Source: Hypomyces perniciosus (lineage: Eukaryota > Ascomycota > Sordariomycetes > Hypocreales > Hypocreaceae). Taken from it: 64,000 nt of DNA. Below are positions 1-9,050 of the stretch, one piece after another. The position numbers were made by a program, and so were the translations under genes. The notes beneath the pieces were generated by a model that made no database searches, had not been told where the DNA came from, and worked only from the letters and a program-made list of their open reading frames with translations. How positions within the stretch are numbered: the stretch's first letter is position 1; every line of letters starts with the position of its first letter. The DNA lies in assembly GCA_008477525.1 (NCBI GenBank), contig SPDT01000005.1:4526001-4590000 (forward strand), written 5' to 3'.

Positions 1-115
1 ATTATCCACCAAGTCCAACATTTTCGAAAAGCAAACAGCCAGCCACACGGCATACCATCCATCAGAGTCATCAAACATCAATACATTCACCCCATTGCGT
101 CGTCACAAGCCCGTA

Positions 116-1392
116 TCATGAGCTCTCTGTTATCGTCTCAGCGTCGTCCTTGGCGCTTCCGCTTTCCCACAGCTCAAAGCTCTCCCCTGTACCCTCAATA
201 GGTCGCAGAACTGCGGCTTTGGATGATGACCCGCTGGATTTCGACATGAGAGCGTCAATGTCGTCTTGAATCTCCAGCTCAGGCTCCTCATTCTCGGGTT
301 CGGGGGCAACCCTGGCAACATTAACGACTGGGGCGGCTTCCTCCTGCTGAGGCTCATCATCTTCGGGGATCAGGATTACAGACGCCTCATCGCATCCCTT
401 GGGGTAAAAGTCGGCCGCGTTCATCTCTCCCAGAGCCACTCGTTCCTTCTCGACAACCATGTCGTCAGGGTTTTGTCGAGCGACCGTGCGGGTTGAAGTC
501 TGAGAGACGTCATCGACTGGGGGAATGTTCTCCTTGTCACGGCCATCGGCATCTCGCCTTGCCTTTAGCTTGCTCTCCTCATCGGAGATATCCAGGACGC
601 ATGTACCATGTTGCAGTAGGTTCGTCATTTCTTGTTCTGGGGTATCTTCGTGGATGTCAAAGAACCAGCTTGCCTTGGCCTCTGGCTGAAGCAGGCTAGA
701 AATGACAGGTTTTTTGGTGGATGTGGCACGAGAACCATAGCTGGTGATGGTGCCCTTTAGAGCGGCATCGAGTGAGAAAGGTGCTGATGAGTCGGCGTTG
801 AAGGACGGAGGATCAATGCGCGTGTACGGTCCGGCGGTGCGCCGTCGGTTCGAGAGAATGCCGGAGCGCTTACTCTGTGTAGGCGAACGGCCAGCGGGAG
901 CGGCAATGGGTGACGACTTGTGCACCTTAGCGTTGGGCTTTGCAATGGGAGACTTGGGCTGCAAGGCACGTCGAGGAGTTGATGAGGCCTTTGTTGGGCT
1001 AGCAAGGAGAGATCGCGGTTCAGTGACGGGTGTGTTTGTCTTGGCGGCGAGGATGAAGTTGGAGGGCTTGAGGATGTCCTTGGATGGAGCGGCAGAGCTG
1101 GTACCCTTGGAGCGCTTAGCAAAGAGGAGAGGGTCGACATTTTCGAAGTCGTCGGTATCGAGGAGTTCAGCCTTTCGCTTTCCGCTAGATGCGTTGGCGG
1201 AGATGGCTGCTTGCGTGTCAGTAAATACGTGTACGCTTCTTGAATGACCATGGATGCCCAATGCTGAATGTTACACGGCATGTGGTAGAAGGCCAGGATG
1301 CACTCACCATTTTGCCGGTTCTTGAGGCTTGTTAGGGACTGGAGTCGGGCTCCATCGAGAGGAGCAAAGGGCTGACGGGTGACTGCAGCCAT
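116..1392 (-). CDS. KEN-box, nuclear-type low-complexity protein, two exons
   Basis: Predicted exons 1392-1308 and 1206-116 encode 391 aa. The intron (1307-1207) has a GTGAGT donor and a GCAG acceptor, and both exons join in phase 1, giving the N-terminus MAAVTRQPFAPLDG. The protein is disordered: basic, Ser/Pro/Lys-rich to about residue 190, then acidic. It carries a classical KEN motif (DKENIPP), a degradation signal read by the anaphase-promoting complex, and several S/T-P sites typical of cyclin-dependent kinase substrates. I do not recognise a named family; a cell-cycle-regulated nuclear protein is an inference from these motifs. An open frame running through the intron offers an alternative start at 1261, but it lacks the conserved-looking first exon. 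The 5' leader holds a GGATAT hexamer repeat just above the ATG. Confidence 0.72.
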
Positions 1393-1403
1393 TGCTGCGA
1401 CGC

Positions 1404-1434
1404 GGATATGGATATGGATATGGATATGGATATG
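1404..1434. repeat. GGATAT hexamer microsatellite
   Basis: About five tandem GGATAT units lie 12 bp upstream of the start codon of the KEN-box gene, so they would be transcribed in its 5' leader as ATATCC units. Confidence 0.85.
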
Positions 1435-2045
1435 GGTGTAGGGTCTGGTGTTGATGGTTCGTGATGCGATCGATATTGCTGCGGTCCACTCTGTTGTTGT
1501 TCGGAGGGAGAGGACTAGACCGGAAAGGGAGGGCAGACGAGTCAAAGCAAATGAATGTTGAGCCTCAAATCTCTATTGTTTATCCTCCTTTGGTGCTCCT
1601 CTGCGCGAGAAAGGAAAAGCGAGCGTGTTTTGTGATTGTTGATGTGTGTTGAGAGGAGGAAATTAAAGAGGGGAAGTCGAGAGAAAGAGGGTGAGTGAGT
1701 GAAGCGAGGGCGCGACAGGTGGGAAAGCGGGAGCAGCAGCACTAATAAGAAGCGCCAGCAGTGATATTACAGGGGATAAAACAGCCCGACCAACCAATTA
1801 GTGGGGACTGGCGTACGAAGTACAGTGCGTGCAGCAGCAGTGAGTAACGCGAGAGATACCTTGCGGCAGCATGCACCACCTGCACAGAAACGATGTACTA
1901 CGAGTACTCATACTCAATATTACAGGGACAAGAGGCTGAAGTGAATGAACGATACGAAGCAAAAACGAGAGGATAGGGAAAAGGGAGAAACCAGCCGAAG
2001 AGGCAGACTACGAGTACTACATAGGTGAGGGAGAGCGAGAGAAGG

Positions 2046-2049
<4 letters not shown>

Positions 2050-2093
<44 letters not shown>

Positions 2094-2094
2094 G
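2050..2094. repeat. GACA tetranucleotide microsatellite
   Basis: About eleven uninterrupted GACA units. Open frames crossing it translate as Ser-Val-Cys-Leu repeats and are artefacts. Confidence 0.9.
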
Positions 2095-3954
2095 CCCTGA
2101 CGAGGGAGACTCGGAAGATGCGAGTGGGGAGACTGCAGATCATTCAGGCCTTTTGCCTCTGCGATTGATCGATCCAGCAAAGCGCTAGGACAATTCAGTC
2201 GCACAAGACGACGCCATATGGAGAACCATAAAACGCGTCCTCTTAAAGCTGCAGCTGAACCGCTACGATACGAAACCCATTGGCTGTGCCATGGCTGAGC
2301 AAAAACCAATCAACGCGTGGGGATACGTCCGTGATGCGCGGCCCATTGAATGAGAGGGCGCCTACGCGACTTTAATAGCGCGCATATGGCCGGAGAAGTA
2401 TCACGGGATATCCTGGCTTGGATACAGAGAGAGGCTACTAATACTAATACTACTGCATAGTACTAATATGTCAGAGCTTCGGCTATGACCGAACAAAGAC
2501 GCGTCCAGCAGCTCAGCCGTTGATTGTCTTGCGTTTCACAACTACATGAATGCATCATCATTGTGTCTCAGCATACCGCCATTGGCCTCTCTGATTAGCT
2601 CTCGATTGCATATCTCAGCAACTTTCAACTAGTACTTGATTCTGCCAAGGCCATTCATAGCTCGAGCATTCCCTACCTTAGTAGTCGGTGGCAAGAGTCC
2701 CTCCCTCCCTGAGACAGGCAGAGGAATGCGGTCCAACTGGCTGTGGCGAGGTCTCGGCGACCAGCACGCACACAAGACGCTGGAGACGTGGCACAGCTGC
2801 TAGTGGTGACTTCGGCGGCGCAAGGGATATGCTTTCCAGCTGCAAGGTCATTGGTGATGTGATGGCTGGGACTTGTTTGCTGCGGCCTTGAGTTGCTGAT
2901 TCTGAAACGCCGTTCAGAGAGAGGAGGCCGAGAGGAGACCCGCTTAGCTGCGTGCCTAGTAATGGGTCAGATCGGACGGAGACATGGCGAGACGAGCCGA
3001 GCAACCCGGATGGTTTCGATGATCTTGTAAAATCATCCCTCGGCATCATTCTTTGACACAAGACAGCCATAGATGTTGGATGAATGCATACTGTCTACTC
3101 CATAGACCGTGCTGTCTAGTCCAGTTGCCCAAGTACGGAGGACGAGGGCCAAGTAATTATAGCCAGAATCCGAGTAATGGGAGTCCACCTGGCCGCATGA
3201 TACAAGGCCCAAGCTGACGGCCCAATCTTGAGGCCACTCGCGTTCTCTGTGGCCGCTAGGAGCTCTGGTACGACTCAGTTACCTAGTCTGCTCTCGGGGT
3301 TTGAGAAGTTTGAGAACCCCCTATCTTGTACCCTCCGGTGGTCAGAGGCGAAGACAATAGTAGGAATCCTTCTTCGCGTCAAGGATGCGCAATTGGCCGT
3401 TGACACCATAAACAACCTGAAATGGGTCGAAGATAGTATGTAAAGATGGGGGGAACTCGCTTACAAGTGAAAGGGCCTCTTGTCCCCGATCGGACGAGGC
3501 TTCCAGCTGACAGTAGCAGCCTATATAATATTACAAATCTGACACAATGTCGGGAAATAAATTCCTATTTTCATCAGTCTGTCATTCTATAATTAGTATT
3601 CCTGTTTTCTCTCGGCAATTCGTTATAACAATACCCTTAATCCTCTATCATGGAGTCGGGCCGGATCACAGTGTGTTGGCCTGTACTCACACAGTACCGA
3701 ACGACAAGAGTAAACCAGGCGATGAGCTCTCACAGTTGCCAGTCGCTTCAAAGATGGGCAGTTGTCAATTATTCGGCCAATAAAATAGAAGTTTTTATGT
3801 GACAAATCCTTCCATTGATATCCCATCTCCTTATCTGCATTCCCCACCATGAATGGCACATGTACGACCTCACATAGATGTCTTTGGAGCATATGTTGCT
3901 GAAGGCTTGTTCGATGAATTGAACATTGACATAGAATGCTCAGCGCTGCACTTC

Positions 3955-4078
3955 GAGCAAATATTTGATCAAATATTTGATCAAATCTAGCAAATGAAGG
4001 CAGACACTCGCAATCAGTCAGTCAAATATAGCAGGCCGAATATTTGATAGATTTGATTAAATATTTGATCAAATATAG
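3955..4078. repeat. Left subterminal ATTTGATCAAAT repeats
   Basis: Three perfect copies of the 12-bp palindrome ATTTGATCAAAT plus degenerate copies. The segment shares a direct match (CAATCAGTC..AAATATA) with 5040-5084 near the other end of the element. Confidence 0.8.
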
Positions 4079-4179
4079 GGTAGCGATTTTTCTTCGGATT
4101 ATAGTTAATCTGGTTCCTAAAAAGGAAAATAATCTATATCCATATATAGCCTAAAGGATTTATATGGATATAAGAAGAG

Positions 4180-4256
4180 GCTTAGAGTAGGATTCAAACC
4201 TATACCTATTAATATAATTATTAATTATTATACCACTAAACTATATAGGCTATAAT
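4180..4256 (-). repeat. RIP-damaged tRNA-like or SINE-like relic
   Basis: Read on the minus strand this segment has an A-box-like TAGTTTAGTGGTATAAT and, about 35 nt later, a B-box-like GGTTTGAATCC, the two internal RNA polymerase III promoter boxes at near-tRNA spacing. The intervening arm is almost pure A+T and the acceptor stem does not pair. It is best read as a decayed tRNA or the head of a tRNA-derived SINE, not a working tRNA. Confidence 0.5.
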
Positions 4257-4579
4257 GCTTTTCTTTATTTAACTGCTTTTTTAAAGGGTATAGAGTATTA
4301 GCTAAATTATCTTTAAAAATTCCAGCTGCCTTGCCCTTTACTTAATTTTAATTGCGACTCTGATCGCGACCCCTGAATTACACGATAACCTCGCCACGCC
4401 TCAATTGGCCCTTCTTTTACAACTTTTGCATACATTAATTTATCAGATACAATAAGCCTTATACTATTTGGATCTACTCCTCATCGCGGTATTATTTTTA
4501 TAGTGCTTAAGTGATAAAGAGGCTTAATATAAAGTCAAGGGCGTTTAACTGGGCTGTACAATTAAATATTGTTTAATAT

Positions 4580-4985
4580 TTTGTCGAGGGGGAATTGGCA
4601 CTCCAAAACACACACACAACACACACACACACCCACACACAACGACTGGTATCGAGCGCGGGAACCGCGCTCCTGACAGAACCACGAAGCGGCGATTGAG
4701 TAATGTAGGGGCTAAAAAGATACTGCGGATCATTTGATCATGATGCCGGCAGCCAAAAGCAACCAACGGTTACCTTCATACGCCTCAGCGACTGTGTTCT
4801 CACAGGTGGGGTTATGTGTTGAAGGGGGAAGAAGGTTGTTGTTTATTAAACTAGGTCTATCTGTATGTCTTTATACTCCCGTGCTTTCCTAATCCAGTAG
4901 CTGCTTAAATAAGCAGCCAACCTTTCTCGGGTAAGCTAACAAGAAAAAATGCTGGTGCGTTGGGCATGTCAGTTACCCCCGACAA
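4580..4985. mobile_element. Nested inverted-repeat element or solo LTR
   Basis: The ends TTTGTCGAGGGGG and CCCCCGACAA are imperfect inverted repeats with AATAT on both outer sides (4575-4579 and 4986-4990), a possible 5-bp duplication. In the minus direction the segment has TATAAA and AATAAA motifs, as an LTR would, and internal TGTCG..CGACA ends. Solo LTR and MITE both remain possible; there is no coding sequence. Confidence 0.4.
4609..4642. repeat. CA dinucleotide microsatellite
   Basis: Imperfect (CA)n tract inside the nested element. Confidence 0.85.
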
Positions 4986-5011
4986 AATATATTTTTTAAT
5001 GGGTTCGTGAT

Positions 5012-5097
5012 AGCTTCATATTTGATCAAATCTATCAAATTCAATCAAATATAGCAAAATGTAGTCAATCAGTCAAATATAAGGGTCATATTTGCTC
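5012..5097. repeat. Right subterminal ATTTGATCAAAT repeats
   Basis: One perfect ATTTGATCAAAT and several partial copies (ATCAAATATAG, AGTCAAATATAAGG) next to the right terminal inverted repeat. Confidence 0.75.
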
Positions 5098-5235
5098 TGA
5101 TTGCTCGAAGAGCAGCGCTGAGAATGCTGGGAGACCCAGGTCCGTGTAGTAGCTGGTGACATCACGAGAGAAGGCCTGCTTCGCCTCGTCGTCGACAAAG
5201 GTGCCGGTAGGATGGTAGACAACCCAGAGAGGCAT

Positions 5236-5784
5236 GTTGGAAGTGTAGTTTTGAGTAGAGATGTTTGTAGAGGATCCGATGATAGCTTGAAGTGATGATT
5301 GCAATGAGATTGAACTACACAGCTCGCTCCGTCCACTGCTTTATATACATGCCCCTCCTGTTATTGTAGAGTTTCTAGAATCATCCTTTTGCGAGTGAAC
5401 GTTACAAACCATCAACTCGTGAGAAACCGCGGGAATTGCAAAGCAAACGTCACGTTGCAGCCGTAGACGGAACGTCAGTGCCTTGAATCGAATCAAATCG
5501 ATTCCTCGGCTTTGGAGCGGCATATCATGCCGAGTAGCTTGAACTTGGTGTATGTTCAGCTGGTTGCCAACTGCTCCTTCGACGACTTCATCGGGCCGAA
5601 CGATCAAGAAGATTAGTGATCATGAACATGATGCCATATATTCGTGAATAATGAATAGGATGGGGTATTTGCCGAATCGACATATAATGTAAAAAAAATA
5701 TAATCACTCATATCTCATCACCGTCGGCCATTACTTCATTGTTTCACTCAGAACAGGATATTCAGCCCATCCTCATACTTGACC
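5236..5784. promoter_or_regulatory. Shared divergent promoter of tautomerase and SDR genes
   Basis: The 549 bp between two start codons facing away from each other. It holds the TATATAAA box of the tautomerase gene (5340-5347, minus). No convincing gene lies inside. Sharing is inferred from geometry only. Confidence 0.5.
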
Positions 5785-6847
5785 ATGTCTTCAAATCTCG
5801 TCTTCATCACAGGGGCAACCGGCTTCATTGGCTCCCAGGTTGTACGCGCAAGCCTCAATGAGGGTTACCGCGTGCGGCTGAGCGTCCGGAAGTCCGAGCA
5901 GATCCAGCGTCTGAAGAAGCTGTTCCCAGACGCTGCGGAGGAACTCCAGTTCGTTGTCATTCCCGATATTATCCAACCCAAGGCATTCCATGGGGCACTT
6001 GCAGATGTCAAAGTTATTGTCCACTTGGCGTCTCCAATGCCAGAAAGGGGCACAGATCTCCAGAAAGACTACCTTGAGCCAGCTATCCGTGGAACGCTTT
6101 CGATCCTTGAAGCAGCTACGGAGGCTCTAAATGTTAAGAAGGTGATTTTGATGTCGTCAATCCTGGCTTTGGGCCCTCTGAGTTTGTTGAGTGGCACACA
6201 TCCCTTAGTCAGAGGTACGGCCCAATATGTTGATTCAACCTATACGTTGTGAGCATAATGATGACAGGGATAAAACAGGAAATTCCGGGGAAAAATTTCC
6301 TATTCACATCGAAAAGGATTTCCCCGAAGGCACACCGAACGGTCCCATGTATTTAGCATCCAAGATTCTGGCCCATCAGGCCTCAAGGGACTGGCTGGAG
6401 GAGCAAAAGCCCCATTTCACGCTGGTAACCCTTCATCCCACCTTCGTGATTGGACCAAGCCTCGCCCAGAAGGCCAAGGACATTGGTGTTATCAACGCCT
6501 GACTCTGGGAGTCGTTGCACTCTGAGAAGCCTCGCTTCCCGACTATCTTGGTCGATGTTAGGGATGTGGCGGACGCAACTGTCAAGGCTGTAAAGTTGCC
6601 AGTAGAGACGGGAACCGAGTTCACTCTCTCCGGACCAGAGTCCACTTGGGCCGATGTCACGGAATTCGTGAAGAAGGAATATCCATCCCTGGATGTAAAG
6701 CTTGCTGTGGATGGACAACCACCCTTCCGAGTCGATGTTTCGGCTACAGATAGAGTACTGGGAACAAAGTGGAGATCGATGGAAGATGCGGTTCGTGGAG
6801 GCCTTGACCAACAACTGCCTATAGAGAAGGGACAGCTGCCAAATTAA
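5785..6847 (+). pseudogene. Extended-SDR NAD(P)-dependent reductase with one in-frame stop
   Basis: Exons 5785-6214 and 6279-6847; the 64-nt intron has a GTACGG donor and a CAG acceptor and joins in phase 1. The N-terminus carries the TGATGFIGSQVV nucleotide-binding motif of extended short-chain dehydrogenases related to dihydroflavonol reductase and 3-beta-HSD-like enzymes. VIVHLASP and the catalytic YLASK (expected YxxxK) follow. Both the Rossmann half and the substrate half are present over about 330 codons. A TGA at 6500-6502 interrupts the frame exactly where relatives read on (INA-stop-LWESLHSEKPRFP), and no intron can remove it. The stop fits a single transition in CGA or TGG. Either a recent pseudogene or a base error; the rest is well preserved. 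It is transcribed divergently from the broken tautomerase. Confidence 0.8.
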
Positions 6848-9036
6848 CGGCTACGGCAAAAGTGTAGGCCTACTGTACGTTACACAGTAGTAGTAGCTTA
6901 AATGAAGTTATATGCCTTACGCGACAACGGCATCCGCAAAGACGAGAACAGGGGCAGTATTACGCAATCAATCAGAGTGTGTGGGAGCTAATCAACTAAT
7001 AACTTTGACTCCTTTGCTCCAACAGACGATGTAGTAGTAATCCCAACTTTAAACCGGTTCGGGCCATTTGGTGGGTCTCGCATGATTAGAAATTAAGGAC
7101 CCGACTTTGGCAAGTTGTTCACTAATACATACTGATAAAACTCGTGTTGGGGATTGACGCGTGTTTAGTCGCCGTCTTCTGGGTAAATGAGATTGAAGCC
7201 GCATAGGATAAAAAGCTCCTTAGGCCCCCGAGTCCCGAGCCTAGTTCCCGAATGGTTCAGAGCAGCTGAAGCCCCATCAAAACATCGAATTCGACGATTT
7301 TATTCTCCCCGAGGTCTCGGAGGCACAGGCTAGGAAGTGAATGGAGGCTCAGGCACAGCGTATCACCATTACCTAGCATGCTTCTGCGGGAAGGTATAAT
7401 ATGAGCAACTCGGGTGTGGATGGAACACACATCACCATTCTTAGACGTGTGTTACAGGGTCTGAGGAACAGAATGGCCTGTGCCCACTAGGTACGTATTA
7501 GCGAAAGAGGATGGGTCTTTTGGACTGGAAAGCATGGGAGTGCGCACTGGTTGGATGGGAAAATGGAAAACGCAGAGCGCGAGAATGTAGACAATGTGTG
7601 GACACTCGAAGATATCGAGTGCGAAGGAAGCCTAGAGGAGGTGCTTCTTCACATCTGCCAGGGGGGATGTGTGGTGACTACCGAGGTAAATCGAAGCTCA
7701 GGTGTCAACAAAAATCGAAAGCTCCAGTTAATTATACCGCTTGTAGTTGGTCTATTTTGCGTCATTCAGCAGTCCGCCCTCTGGGTTTCTTTTACGTTTT
7801 TTTTTACTGACTCCCGCGTTACCCGCCGAGTTCATGTTATACTATTGAAGAGCAAAGTTGAAACAAGACCGCCTATTGCGGGTATTTTTTTGGTTCTCGG
7901 CAATCCAGTGAGTCGAGATCCACAGTAAGAAGGGTCCGGAAGAATATAACCTGAGCATTAATGGGTGTCATGGGTGACTGGAGGAGCTTGTTATTATTAA
8001 CAAGGCCCCGTTGCTGTCCCGCCATTATCCACGCTGTCTGTAGTTTATCCATTTCAACTTCGGGAACTAATCTCTAGGGCGAGACATTCAAACATGTGGG
8101 GTTAAGCTTGGGGACACTTTTGATGGGCCACCGACTCGGCACAGAGCACCGTTTCTCTTTCACAGCAGAAGCCACTTCCACCCTAGAAGAGTTATTGCTT
8201 TTCAAGCATGATTCCGTAAGCTGATGTAATAATCCCTAGTCTTCCCAAATACATACAAGCACGGCTCAACGGCTCAGAAAGCAGGCAGTTCTCTGAATCA
8301 TTCACTAGTGTGAACTTGCGCCTAACAAGCCACGCCGTCGTAAAAGGAGGCTTTCGACAAATTACCAGCAAAGAACCGAAGGAATACAAAAATAGCATCA
8401 TATTTAGATGAAATACTAATCTATGTCATAAGACGGGCTTATTGTATTAGTCTTCACGAAGTACCATTGGGGCTTGATGATGATGATATCCCATTAACGT
8501 CCTATGGCACAAAGGCCACCAATCCCAGCAGGGCAAAAGGACGTGCTATGCTAGGTCTAACTACAGTATTACTAATAAAAACACAAGCTCCCATATAGCA
8601 TTTTATCGCCTCAAAGGGCACAGTCTTCTAGCTGCATTCCCGTCAGCGGGTCCAAGAGACGCGAGAGCCTCGCGTAATGTATTAGGTGACCTAGGCCAAC
8701 TCTGACCTAGTGGGCTAGCCCTAGTCGATTCGTAGGCGACTCGATAGCGAGCCGCGAGTAAATCCCTCAGAGAGATAGAGTAGTAACAAAGGAAAGAATT
8801 GGATGATTGAAGTTAAGTGAGGTTGGGTTTCCTAGTACTATTGGGGCTTATGGAGGGAGTTACAGTAACTTCAGGGTAGAACTTACTTCAAAATTTCTCC
8901 TTTAAGTTCCAAAAGGTACCTAATCTTCATGTATCCATAATTCCTCCTTCTCCGTCTTTTTGTTGTTGTCTCTTACCCACGAACAATCCCAGTTCATGCA
9001 CCCTGTTCCCGCTGACCAGGTTTTCCGTGCAAGGTC
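6848..9036. other. Intergenic 2.2 kb; no supported gene
   Basis: One stretch (7566-7690) reads as a plausible short exon starting MENAERENVDN and ending at a GTAAAT donor, but I cannot find a second exon or a family. 8640-8800 has a GC-richer patch that might be LTR-derived. Otherwise nothing recognisable. Confidence 0.5.
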
Positions 9037-9050
9037 AAGTGTTTATTAAT
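9037..9050. repeat. Target-site duplication, left copy, LINE 1
   Basis: AAGTGTTTATTAAT, identical to 12508-12521. Confidence 0.9.

Larger units (their letters stand above)
1393..3934. other. Intergenic, upstream of KEN-box gene; no gene seen
   Basis: Contains the leader and promoter of the minus-strand gene, a GACA microsatellite and pyrimidine-rich tracts. Open frames here (for example 2678-3070, minus) have no recognisable domain, no supported splice structure and poor composition. The last part, below about 3934, is the far half of the split tautomerase gene. Confidence 0.6.
3939..5122. mobile_element. 1.18-kb non-autonomous element with 22-bp TIRs and 4-bp TSD
   Basis: The ends 3939-3960 and 5101-5122 are inverted repeats (CTCAGCGCTGCaCTTCGAGC and two further bases) with one mismatch in 22. 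They are flanked by the direct repeat AATG (3935-3938 and 5123-5126). Inside each end are AT-rich subterminal repeats built on the palindrome ATTTGATCAAAT. No transposase frame is present. The interior holds a tRNA-like relic and a second inverted-repeat segment, so the element was itself a landing site or is composite. A 4-bp duplication does not match the common fungal superfamilies (TA for Tc1/mariner, 8 bp for hAT, 9 bp for Mutator-like), so I leave the superfamily open. Confidence 0.75.
3769..5235 (-). pseudogene. Tautomerase_3-family (cis-CaaD-like) gene split by a transposon
   Basis: The 5' part (5235-5123) starts Met-Pro, giving the N-terminal catalytic proline of the tautomerase superfamily, followed by LWVVYHPTGTF and YTDLGLPA, typical of the fungal cis-3-chloroacrylate dehalogenase-like family. 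At 5122 it runs into an inverted-repeat element. Beyond the element, from 3934 downward, the same frame resumes with FYVNVQFIEQ, which is the expected continuation (family members read GLPAFYVVV.F). Removing the element and one 4-bp duplicate restores an open frame to a TAA at 3769, about 92 codons. Family members are nearer 150 aa, so the C-terminus is either behind an unseen intron or already decayed. A TATATAAA box (5340-5347, minus) sits about 105 bp upstream, so the promoter looks intact. Confidence 0.75.

Noticed and set aside
757..1545. 262-codon minus reading frame overlapping the KEN-box gene start
   Set aside because: It includes the true first exon by chance but then runs through the intron and an alternate phase of exon 2; the spliced model uses both exons with consistent phase.
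2678..3070. 130-codon minus frame
   Set aside because: No domain, no neighbours or promoter signal, and composition like translated non-coding sequence.
4180..4256. A functional tRNA gene
   Set aside because: The A and B boxes are recognisable but stems do not pair and the body is almost pure A+T; treated as a relic.
4582..4984. Definite solo LTR with TG..CA ends
   Set aside because: The five bases flanking TGTCG..CGACA are complementary rather than identical, so the expected LTR target duplication is absent at that boundary; kept only as one of two options.
6480..6520. A short intron that would remove the TGA in the reductase
   Set aside because: No GT..AG pair of workable length spans the stop while keeping phase.
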